A stretch of 6,351 nucleotides of DNA from the NCBI GenBank assembly GCA_013002105.1, contig JABDKS010000237.1, positions 1 through 6,351 on the forward strand. Direction: 5' to 3'. Below the pieces are notes generated by a model that made no database searches, was not told the DNA's origin, and was given only the letters and a program-made list of their open reading frames with translations. This DNA is from Pirellulaceae bacterium. Its GTDB lineage: Bacteria > Planctomycetota > Planctomycetia > Pirellulales > Pirellulaceae. Position numbers and translations under genes: made by a program. Positions 1 through 6,090 of this stretch are shown here, one piece after another (the first letter of the stretch is position 1; the number at the start of each line of letters is the position of its first letter).

Positions 1-177
1 GTCATCGAGCGTGCGTTGCATATTCTCCCACAACTGATAGCCCCAAGGTTTGATGACCATGCAGCCGCGAACCGGCGAGGATTCTGCCAAATCGGCGGCG
101 CGAATCACTTGTTGATACCACTCGGGGTAGTCATCCGCACGGGTTGGTTGGATGGCAGTCTTGGGGGCTTTTGCCAT
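1..177 (-). CDS. proS: Proline--tRNA ligase, N-terminal fragment (archaeal/eukaryotic-type), cut by window edge
   Basis: The 59 visible codons read in frame from an ATG at 177 to the window edge. The protein begins [13 protein letters not shown] and continues with [31 protein letters not shown] and [11 protein letters not shown]. These segments match, from memory, the start of the short archaeal/eukaryotic-type prolyl-tRNA synthetases, which charge tRNA-Pro in the cytoplasm. Typical bacterial ProRS proteins of the E. coli type start quite differently. The catalytic motifs lie outside the window. The ATG is preferred because the conserved region begins about 17 residues later and only a weak GAG lies upstream. 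The gene follows fliJ on the same strand after a 138-nt gap and has no flagellar role, so it probably marks the end of the flagellar cluster and has its own promoter. Family call is fairly sure; the domain type is a recollection of the family. Confidence 0.85.
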   Translation of the reverse strand, partial: MAKAPKTAIQPTRADDYPEWYQQVIRAADLAESSPVRGCMVIKPWGYQLWENMQRTLDD

Positions 178-203
178 GTCGGCGTTCTCAATGGTGATTA
201 AAA

Positions 204-234
204 ATGGTAGCGATATGCCAAATTGTGCGGTCAA
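204..234 (-). promoter_or_regulatory. Possible weak sigma-70-like promoter before proS
   Basis: In the 138-nt gap between fliJ and proS, the minus strand carries TTGACC (229-234) and, 19 nt further on, TACCAT (204-209), roughly 27 nt before the proS ATG. These match the -35 and -10 consensus at about 5/6 and 4/6 positions, with a spacer longer than ideal. It is plausible only because proS is functionally separate from the flagellar genes. No clear rho-independent terminator for fliJ is visible in the gap: there are CGGCCG-type GC palindromes but no following T-run. Confidence 0.2.
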
Positions 235-315
235 GTGGCGATGTGCCAAGCCCACTGGTTGGACGGCCGAGACATTAACCGCCTGATTGCGGCCGGAGAA
301 GTACAAACAGGTCGT

Positions 316-750
316 CTATCCTCGGGTCGCACGGCACGCACGATCGTCAGATTCGCGTTGCTGAATCTTTTTTTGGTGGGCTTGGTGGCCAACGGAATCG
401 GCAACCGCAAGTTTCTCGAACCGCTTGACTTCGATTTGTGCCTGCTGCAGCAGCATTTGATTCTCAGCGACTTGCTGTTGGATTTCTGCTCGTCGAAGGA
501 ACAGGGTATCGAGTTGCTGTTGTAGATTACGATCGTGTCGAGCGATTGTCTTGAGCGCCTCCAGTGGGACGCGGCCCACTTGGCGTAGGTTCGGGTCTTG
601 TTTCAGCGCGGCCTGCTGCGTTTGAAGATCCAGGCATTGTTGCTCGATCGCATCCAGCTTGACGAAGAGCCGTGCGAGACTGAGACGAATTTCATCGCGC
701 TCGTGTTGTCGCAGTTGCAATATCGCAGCGAATCGAAATGGAGAGTTCAT
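316..750 (-). CDS. fliJ: Flagellar export protein FliJ
   Basis: This 144-residue protein is the usual size for FliJ, the small coiled-coil protein that inserts into the FliI hexamer like the gamma subunit of F1-ATPase and links it to the export gate. It opens with the typical FRF-x(4)-LQLR pattern (residues 5-14). It is almost entirely heptad-like, rich in Gln, Leu and charged residues, with helices around 12-50 and 64-135 and a break near NLRQVGRVPLE (54-64). The C-terminal part (FEKLAVADSVGHQAHQKKIQ, 111-130, followed by QRESDD) resembles the conserved EKL...E..DE end of the family. It starts at ATG 54 nt after the fliI stop and ends in TAG. No strong ribosome-binding site is seen. Sequence alone is weak for FliJ because coiled coils look alike, but position directly after fliI makes the call firm. 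Confidence 0.87.
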   Translation of the reverse strand: MNSPFRFAAILQLRQHERDEIRLSLARLFVKLDAIEQQCLDLQTQQAALKQDPNLRQVGRVPLEALKTIARHDRNLQQQLDTLFLRRAEIQQQVAENQMLLQQAQIEVKRFEKLAVADSVGHQAHQKKIQQRESDDRACRATRG

Positions 751-804
751 GCGGTGCGTATCTGCGACTCATCGTGACGGCCGGGGCCGGAAAACCATTG
801 GCAG

Positions 805-2172
805 CTAGGCTGCTGCGCCCTGTTGTGGAGAAAGCAGTTGAATCAACTGGTGGCTCGATTCATCGCGATCACAGATTTCGGTGGCACTTTGCTGTAAAAA
901 GTCTTGCAGTGCTGCTCGCATCTGGATTGCTCGATCGACGCTCTCGTCGGTTCCGGTGCGATAGGCGCCGATCGAAATCAAATCTTGGTGTTGTCGATAG
1001 ACGCCCATCAGCTTGCGGGCCAACATGGTTGAATTGGCTAGATCAGAGTCGACCAAATGGGGCTGAAGTCGGCTGAGGCTTTCCAAAATATCAATGGGCG
1101 GCCAGTGGGCTTGGGCAGCGAGCGAACGATCGAGCAGGATGTGGCCGTCCAGCAGTCCACGTAATGCATCGGAAATCGGTTCGTTGGGATCGTCGCCCTC
1201 GACCAAAACCGTGTAGAAAGCGGTGATCGATCCGGTCATAGCGCAACCGGCACGTTCGACCAAACGTGGAAGCATGTTAAAGACGCTCGGTGGATAGCCG
1301 CGAGTGGTGGCTGGTTCACCGGCGGCAAGCCCTAGTTCTCGTTGTGCCATCGCAAATCGCGTGATGGAGTCCATCAGCAGGAGGACATGCTCTCCTTGAT
1401 CGCGAAACGATTCGGCAATGGCTGTTGCCGTTGATGCAGCCGCGACACGTTGCGCGGCCGGTGCGTCGCTGGTGGCGACCACGACCACACTGCGCCGGAG
1501 TCCTTGCTCGCCTAAACAGCGGTCGATAAATTCTTGGACTTCCCTGCCCCGTTCGCCCACCATCGCAATCACGATTCGGTCTGCGTCGGATCCGCGGGCC
1601 AGCATTCCCAGCAGCGTGCTTTTCCCGATACCCGAGCCGGCAAAAATTCCCAGTCGCTGACCACGTCCACAGGTCAGAAACGTATCAATGGCGCGAACGC
1701 CGGTCTGCAGCGGAGTGTTGATCGATGGCCGCGCGAGCGAAACGGGTGGCGATCGCTCGGCGTCGACAGATATCAGATCGTTTGGGAGCGGCTTTTGATC
1801 AAGTGGTCGGCCAAACGCGTCGATCACGTGGCCACATAACGACGGTCCGGTGCGAATCTTGAAGGAGTTGGCGACCAAACGGACCGTGTCGCCCGCAGCG
1901 ACGGACGTTACGCGTTCTAAAGGCGACAGGATCGCGCGATCATTGTCGAATCCAATCACGCGTGCAAGGCGTTTGTCGCCGTCGTTTGTCCTTAACTCGC
2001 AAACAGCACCAAGGGCGACGGTCATGCCTTCGGTTTGAATGCTGTCCCCGATGACTGCCGCGACGCGACCAATCACTTGATGCAGGTCTGCATCACGAAT
2101 GATCGCGCGCAACGCGTCTGGATTTCGCAGCGTCGGCGGGTTGAGGGTCGTCAGTGGTTCGCGATGGGTCAC
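805..2172 (-). CDS. fliI: Flagellum-specific ATP synthase/export ATPase FliI
   Basis: This 455-residue protein is the ATPase of the flagellar type III export apparatus. It works as a hexamer at the cytoplasmic face under the export gate, unfolding or releasing substrates from chaperones. An F1-like N-terminal beta barrel spans about 30-105. The P-loop is at FAGSGIGKST (177-186, Lys184), the presumed catalytic Glu207 lies in MVGERGREVQEFI, and the Walker B Asp268 lies in LLLMDSITRFAMAQRE. The signatures GEPATTRGYPPSVF (285-298) and TVLVEGDDPNEPISD (321-335) are characteristic of FliI/type III ATPases. The C-terminal ISIGAYRTGTDESVDRAI is also typical. All key residues are present, so it should be active. 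The start is GTG at 2172, overlapping the fliH stop in a GTGA, which suggests translational coupling; no nearby ATG competes. A virulence type III ATPase is unlikely given its fli neighbours. Confidence 0.97.
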   Translation of the reverse strand: MTHREPLTTLNPPTLRNPDALRAIIRDADLHQVIGRVAAVIGDSIQTEGMTVALGAVCELRTNDGDKRLARVIGFDNDRAILSPLERVTSVAAGDTVRLVANSFKIRTGPSLCGHVIDAFGRPLDQKPLPNDLISVDAERSPPVSLARPSINTPLQTGVRAIDTFLTCGRGQRLGIFAGSGIGKSTLLGMLARGSDADRIVIAMVGERGREVQEFIDRCLGEQGLRRSVVVVATSDAPAAQRVAAASTATAIAESFRDQGEHVLLLMDSITRFAMAQRELGLAAGEPATTRGYPPSVFNMLPRLVERAGCAMTGSITAFYTVLVEGDDPNEPISDALRGLLDGHILLDRSLAAQAHWPPIDILESLSRLQPHLVDSDLANSTMLARKLMGVYRQHQDLISIGAYRTGTDESVDRAIQMRAALQDFLQQSATEICDRDESSHQLIQLLSPQQGAAA

Positions 2173-2873
2173 GCCAACAATTCCTCCAGTCGCTTGAGCT
2201 GTGCCATTAGGCCGGCTCGGATTTCGCCGCCCGTTTGTCGCACGACCACTTCGGTGTGCCCGACCGAATCATCCGGTTCGACGCAAGTTTGTTCGGGTAG
2301 ATCAGGCGACGATAACATTTCGTCCAGCGATTCACCCAGCAGTACAAGTGTTTCCGGATGAACGGCGACGGTCAATCGACATGCTGAACGGGCACTACCG
2401 ACGGCTTGCTGAGCCCAGCTGACAATCAGTCGGGGATCATAGGTCAATTCACGAGCAACGATCCGCTCGCTGGCTGAGAGAGCGATGGTCGTCAACGAAG
2501 CGGCGAAGTCTTGCATCCATTGTTGATGTGCGGTGTGCAGTTGATCGACGGCGCTTTGCACCAGATCGAGTCCGGTTTGCGCCCGCTGCTGGGCTGCCGC
2601 TTGCAATTTGGTTTCGGCATCGATCGCGGCAAGGCGGAGTCCCTCGTCGAAACCCTGCTTTTGCGCGTCGTTTCGAATCGACTCCGCTTCTTTGCGAGCC
2701 TCGGCCAAAATCGTATCTGCCTGTTGGCGATACGCATCGAGCTGTTGCCGACCCTCTGCGGCCAGATCGTTCAGATTAAATCCCGCCAATCCACTTGGAC
2801 CGCCAGCGGCAGCAGGCGTACTTGTCGCGGAGGGATTGTCTGCGGACGAGTCGGACTTAAAAACGGTTGCCAT
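2169..2873 (-). CDS. fliH: Flagellar assembly protein FliH (export ATPase regulator)
   Basis: This protein is 234 residues long from the ATG at 2873. FliH dimers bind FliI, restrain its ATPase and dock it at the C ring and export gate. Residues 1-35 are low in complexity (Ser, Ala, Pro, Gly). An Ala/Gln/Glu-rich coiled coil covers about 38-115 and contains GFDEGL, a short form of the G-x-x-EG pattern common here. A V-ATPase subunit E-like C-terminal domain follows (SASERIVARELTYDPRLI, 133-150; LTVAVHPETLVLL, 167-179) and ends in GGEIRAGLMAQLKRLEELL. A TTG at 2906 would add 11 residues and overlap the fliG stop in a TTGA. ATG is preferred because MATVFKS resembles usual FliH starts, but no clear ribosome-binding site decides it. 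There is no Trp in the first 50 residues, unlike enteric FliH, where N-terminal Trp residues contact FlhA. The family is divergent; context supports the call. Confidence 0.88.
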   Translation of the reverse strand: MATVFKSDSSADNPSATSTPAAAGGPSGLAGFNLNDLAAEGRQQLDAYRQQADTILAEARKEAESIRNDAQKQGFDEGLRLAAIDAETKLQAAAQQRAQTGLDLVQSAVDQLHTAHQQWMQDFAASLTTIALSASERIVARELTYDPRLIVSWAQQAVGSARSACRLTVAVHPETLVLLGESLDEMLSSPDLPEQTCVEPDDSVGHTEVVVRQTGGEIRAGLMAQLKRLEELLA

Positions 2874-2902
2874 GGGATCGTGCTGCAGATTTGCGAGGGG
2901 GG

Positions 2903-4174
2903 TCAAGCCGCGTTGGCGCGGGCCGTCGTCGATGTGTCGACCGAGACGCGTGCTACGGCCACTTTGGCTTCATCGATTTCTCGTAACTGGAGCGAACCGA
3001 GCGTGCTCATTCCGCGCCGGACCCGCTTTGCTTTGGCCCGTGGAAGCAGCGCGATCGCGCGTTCAGCCACATCATTGGGCAGCCCGCACAGCGTCAATAG
3101 CGCTTCGCGCGTGCGAACACGACCAAGTGCGAAGACCAGATCGCTGGAGGAGAGTTCGATCAGGTACTGATGGGTAGCATCCGAGAGCGTGATGGTCGAA
3201 TCGGGGCTGTCGACTGCTTTAGAGCAAGGTGGGCGAGCAACGTCGGCAGCCGGCGGATCTGCGTCGTGAAGAACTTGGACGATCGTTTCTGATTCGTGAT
3301 TCGATGGCAGCGCGATGCGGATGTCGTCGGTATGCTCGATGGTGTCTTCTTGCCAGCTTCCGGCAGCCAGTTTTAACGGGGGCGTGTCGTGTTGGGCTGG
3401 AGTTGTCGAGCGATCGAGTGGTTCATCCGGCACCGGACCATTCTTGGCCTGCACTGCCAATTCGGGTAACTCAGCCATGATGGCCTGTAACGCGAGTTTG
3501 CCACTGCCGGCCGTTTCGGCTTGGCGTCGTGTCTGCAAGCGTTGTTTCAAATGCGCTGCGACTTCGGTGGTCGCTGCCGATGTCGCTTCGTCCAATCGAC
3601 CGATGCGACTGAGTGTTTGGTTTTGAACCGATGTATCCAGTTGTGGAAGGACTTTGGCTGCCTGCTTGGGCGGAATCGAAGCCAGGACCAACGCGATGGT
3701 TTGAGGGTGTTCACCGCCCAGGAGTTCCGCCAAGTCGTCGACTGCCACATCGGCCAAGAATGCGAAAGGTGAATTCTGCGGTGGGGCTGTCGATTCGGAC
3801 GGCGGCAAGATCGAGGCAAGTGATTGGCGGTAGCGGGGCATCGCCCCCGATGATTTGGTAGCAGCGGGTGACTTCGAGTCCTGGCCAATATTAATCTCGT
3901 CATGAACGGACCCGGCCGATTCGACAAGCGTTGCGGACGTTCGAATTTCCAAGTCGTGGTGCAGACCTTCCTTGAAACTTCCCAGCACCTCTTCACGCTC
4001 GGCGAGTTGGACCGGTGCGAGTGTCGCGATCGCTTGGTTGACGATGTTTCGTGATTGGGCATCGACCCCGCTCAATAGCTTCGATGCGGTCGGCGCCGGC
4101 AGGCTGCTCAAAAATACCGCAACGCGTCGAAGCATCGACTCTCGTTGGGCAAGTGTTAATTGAGCGTCACCCAT
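2903..4174 (-). CDS. fliG: Divergent flagellar motor switch protein FliG
   Basis: FliG sits on the MS ring, forms the upper C ring and receives torque from the stators. This copy has 423 residues against roughly 330-350 normally. A FliG-N-like helical domain spans about 8-70 (LRRVAVFLSSLPAPTASKLL). The middle domain is clear at 136-197, with SPFAFL, LLGGEHPQTIALVLASIP and QAAKVLPQL. GSGKLALQAIMAEL (223-236) resembles the start of the C-terminal armadillo segment. A long Pro/Ser/Asp-rich, probably disordered stretch follows (about 240-325). A FliG-C-like end covers 327-410 (LSDATHQYLIEL, DLVFALG, LGSLQLREIDEAK). The usual MFxF hinge is absent, and the charged residues of the torque helix appear lost. 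ATG 4174 is chosen over an in-frame TTG at 4222 because AGGGAG lies eight bases upstream. Position after fliF and before fliH supports the call; full motor function is uncertain. Confidence 0.87.
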   Translation of the reverse strand: MGDAQLTLAQRESMLRRVAVFLSSLPAPTASKLLSGVDAQSRNIVNQAIATLAPVQLAEREEVLGSFKEGLHHDLEIRTSATLVESAGSVHDEINIGQDSKSPAATKSSGAMPRYRQSLASILPPSESTAPPQNSPFAFLADVAVDDLAELLGGEHPQTIALVLASIPPKQAAKVLPQLDTSVQNQTLSRIGRLDEATSAATTEVAAHLKQRLQTRRQAETAGSGKLALQAIMAELPELAVQAKNGPVPDEPLDRSTTPAQHDTPPLKLAAGSWQEDTIEHTDDIRIALPSNHESETIVQVLHDADPPAADVARPPCSKAVDSPDSTITLSDATHQYLIELSSSDLVFALGRVRTREALLTLCGLPNDVAERAIALLPRAKAKRVRRGMSTLGSLQLREIDEAKVAVARVSVDTSTTARANAA

Positions 4175-4182
4175 GCTGGGTT

Positions 4183-4188
4183 CTCCCT
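4183..4188 (-). promoter_or_regulatory. Ribosome-binding site of fliG
   Basis: AGGGAG on the minus strand ends eight bases before the ATG at 4174. It is the best Shine-Dalgarno-like site in the window, and it decides the fliG start in favour of this ATG over the in-frame TTG at 4222, which would place the site inside the coding region. Confidence 0.6.
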
Positions 4189-4203
4189 GGACGTTTGGAT
4201 CGA

Positions 4204-4250
4204 GGCAGATAAGGCCGATCAATCACTTGTTGTCTTATAGGAGATCTGCC
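4204..4250. repeat. Short inverted repeat in the fliG leader
   Basis: GGCAGAT at 4204-4210 is repeated in reverse complement as ATCTGCC at 4244-4250, seven bases each with a 33-nt spacer. On the minus strand the spacer contains TATAAG (4234-4239), a -10-like hexamer, but no convincing -35 lies 16-18 nt upstream of it. It could be an operator or a leader RNA stem, or chance. Nothing else in the 102 nt between the large palindrome and fliG stands out apart from the ribosome-binding site. Confidence 0.25.
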
Positions 4251-4276
4251 CAAGAAGTGGGAAGAGAGAATCAGGC

Positions 4277-4399
4277 ACTGTCTCGTAAATACAAACCGGC
4301 GGAAAAGGGGTCAGTCCCCAATAGCAAAACGGCCCGATGGGTGCTTTGCACTATGGGGGGCTGACCCCTTTTCCGCCGCCTAAGAAGCGATGAGACAGT
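4277..4399. repeat. REP-like double palindrome between fliF and fliG
   Basis: The element is a nested inverted repeat of 123 bp. Outer arms are ACTGTCTC (4277-4284) and GAGACAGT (4392-4399). The inner arms match perfectly over 18 bases: CGGCGGAAAAGGGGTCAG at 4297-4314 against its reverse complement at 4361-4378. Four further C:G pairs follow after one mismatch that would be a G-U pair in RNA. Each inner arm is itself a small hairpin (GGGG/CCCC around a five-base TCAGT or CTGAC-type loop). The centre has weak pairing between TAG-CAAA and TTTGCACTA. The layout resembles paired REP units or a small non-autonomous element mobilised by a REP-associated tyrosine transposase; a GGGGTCAG..CCCC core is one I recall from such repeats, not verified. 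It ends one base from the fliF stop codon. As RNA it may stabilise fliF mRNA or lower read-through into fliG; there is no terminator-like T-run. Confidence 0.8.
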
Positions 4400-4400
4400 T

Positions 4401-6044
4401 CTAAGCGGCTTTGCTGATCCAATTGCGTATCAAACTGACCGCTGCGTCGGGATGTGATTCGATTAACGCAAGCAAATCGTTGTCGCTTGCGTTGGTCGCT
4501 TGGACAGGAAGATTATCGCCGTTGTCAGCAACGTTTTTCCGGTCAGAATCATTGTTCAATTCGTTGGGCAGTGGGATGGTGGCAGACGATCGCGAGGCCA
4601 GCGATTGTCCGAGTGCGGTGCGGGGTTGTGGTGAACGAGCGATTCTCCAAACGCACCAGACGGCAATCAATCCCATCACCAGTAAGCCAAGTGGCTGAAA
4701 ATTCTGACGCATCCAGGACGCTACGATCGTCGGCAGATCGGCTCGCGAGGTGGCTGCCGACTCGAAATCGGGGAAGTCCCAAACTTCGACAAGCGACGAG
4801 CCGTCCTTCTGAGTAGCGGTGGCGAGCAGCGCCGGCGTGACCGCGGCGAGAATATTGGATTTGGTGTAGTCGCGCAATCGTTGCAACTGTTGATCATCGA
4901 TCGCCGGGACCGTTCCAAGGGGTGATTGAGGATGCTCACGCAAATAGGCGTGTTTCCATACTTGATGATAGTAGCTTTCTGGTAGTCCGACCGACACGCG
5001 GACACTTTGCAGGGTCGGCGTATTGCAAGGTACCGTCGTGCATTGAGTGACGGCACGGCTTTGGCCGGAATCGATCTTGGCGGCGGTCTGCTGCAGTCGG
5101 GTCGCTCGGTTGCTTCGCACCGAAGCAATCGCACCGATCAGACTCGAAAGGGAACTGACTTCGCCGCGACTGGGCGAATCAGGTGTGCTGACAGTGGTCG
5201 CGGTCGTGGGCGCGGTTGTCGGATCGTGCTGCGTCGACGCCGCTTGCACGATTGGTGAGTTCAGTTCCACATAGGCGGCGACTTGGATCGGGCCATACCC
5301 GCTAAGGATTTCTCGCACTTGGTGCTCGATACGAGCCTTTTCTTGCAAGCGTTTTTGATCCCACGCGTCATCGCTCTGGCAGACTGCATCGGATGCATGC
5401 GTGTCGATCACGACCACTTCGTCGCGTGACATCCCCGCGTAGGATCCACTGATGAATTTTTGGATCATTTCGATACGAGCCGGCGACAGCGGATCTCCGC
5501 CTTCAGGGCAGACAACGACGCTTGCTGACTGTTGACGAGAACGCCCCAGGCCCTGGCGCTCGCCTAAATCGTACTCCACGCTTGCCCAACGGATCTCGGG
5601 AAACGCTGTCAGTTTGTTGCCCAGGTCCTGCTCTTTGGCGTGCTGGACACGTGCGACCCGTTGGCTACTGGATTCGAAAATGGTGGTCTTGTCGATCGCG
5701 TCTTGAACACTGCTGCGAATCGAGACGGGCAAGGAGGATGCCTGTTGCAAAGCAGCCAAGTAATCGCTGCGTGTTTGCGTCGGAATACTGATTCGTCGAC
5801 CTTCGCGTTTCCAACCATTCAGTCCCGCGCGGCTGAAAGACATTTCGACGGAATCGAGTTCTTGTTCGCTGAGTGATCGACCGCCAAAAAGCAACTCGTC
5901 GCTGACAGGACGTTCGCTACGGGCGAGGTAGAACAGTCCGCCGACGATCACGATGGCAAGCACCGCCGTGACAATGCGCGATGATAGCGGCATCGTCGAA
6001 AACGCGTTTCGGAATTGGTCGGTGGACTGGCGTAAAACGCTCAT
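4401..6044 (-). CDS. fliF: Flagellar MS-ring protein FliF
   Basis: This 547-residue inner-membrane protein builds the MS ring on which the basal body and C ring assemble. The first transmembrane helix is at about 24-41 (RIVTAVLAIVIVGGLFYLA). Ring-building motif 1 covers about 46-115 (VSDELLFGGRSLSEQEL, then SRAGLNGWKREGRRISIPT). Motif 2 covers about 125-220 (EQDLGNKLTAFPEIRWASVEYD; VVVCPEGGDPLSPARIEMIQKFISG). Motif 3 spans about 235-425, interrupted by a variable Thr/Ser-rich collar insertion (about 266-345). The second transmembrane helix is at about 451-468. The cytoplasmic tail ends in DLLALIESHPDAAVSLIRNW (523-542), the conserved FliG-binding helix. Length is near the family norm. Start is ATG with only a weak GAG upstream; 46 nt separate it from the preceding gene. 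Cys335 and Cys340 (CTTVPC) in the collar could form a disulfide. The call is secure. Confidence 0.96.
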   Translation of the reverse strand: MSVLRQSTDQFRNAFSTMPLSSRIVTAVLAIVIVGGLFYLARSERPVSDELLFGGRSLSEQELDSVEMSFSRAGLNGWKREGRRISIPTQTRSDYLAALQQASSLPVSIRSSVQDAIDKTTIFESSSQRVARVQHAKEQDLGNKLTAFPEIRWASVEYDLGERQGLGRSRQQSASVVVCPEGGDPLSPARIEMIQKFISGSYAGMSRDEVVVIDTHASDAVCQSDDAWDQKRLQEKARIEHQVREILSGYGPIQVAAYVELNSPIVQAASTQHDPTTAPTTATTVSTPDSPSRGEVSSLSSLIGAIASVRSNRATRLQQTAAKIDSGQSRAVTQCTTVPCNTPTLQSVRVSVGLPESYYHQVWKHAYLREHPQSPLGTVPAIDDQQLQRLRDYTKSNILAAVTPALLATATQKDGSSLVEVWDFPDFESAATSRADLPTIVASWMRQNFQPLGLLVMGLIAVWCVWRIARSPQPRTALGQSLASRSSATIPLPNELNNDSDRKNVADNGDNLPVQATNASDNDLLALIESHPDAAVSLIRNWISKAA

Positions 6045-6090
6045 ACGACTCGGGCATCAGGGAGAAAGTGAGATCAGACAAGATTCGACC

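Noticed and set aside
442..453. CTGCTGCAGCAG, a perfect 12-bp palindrome
   Set aside because: It lies within fliJ and encodes a Leu-Leu-Gln-Gln run in the coiled coil; composition explains it.
223..525. Plus-strand open frame of 100 codons running from the fliJ-proS gap into fliJ
   Set aside because: Most of it is antisense to the fliJ coiled coil, and its hydrophobic look comes from the complement of Gln/Glu/Lys-rich codons.
738..1076. Plus-strand open frame of 112 codons opposite fliI
   Set aside because: It is antisense to the conserved C-terminal part of FliI, with no family motif and no ribosome-binding site of note.
2511..3177. Two long plus-strand open frames (219 and 189 codons) opposite fliH and the end of fliG
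   Set aside because: They lie wholly antisense to genes with clear family signatures, overlap each other, have Arg/Ser-rich composition without recognisable motifs, and span the fliG-fliH boundary. They are shadows of the codon bias.
3547..4062. Minus-strand open frame of 171 codons in another frame of fliG
   Set aside because: It could have hinted at a frameshift in fliG, but the fliG frame itself carries the EHPQTIALVL middle domain and stays open throughout; the alternative frame is Arg/Ser/Pro-rich and shows no domain.
4277..4399. Rho-independent terminator after fliF
   Set aside because: The stem is strong but no run of T follows on the minus strand, only TTTT inside the stem, and the nested double-hairpin layout fits a REP-like element better.
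6045..6090. Sigma-54 or sigma-28 flagellar promoter before fliF
   Set aside because: The 46-nt gap shows neither a GG/GC pair at -24/-12 spacing nor a TAAA/GCCGATAA-type pair; fliF is more likely transcribed from further upstream.
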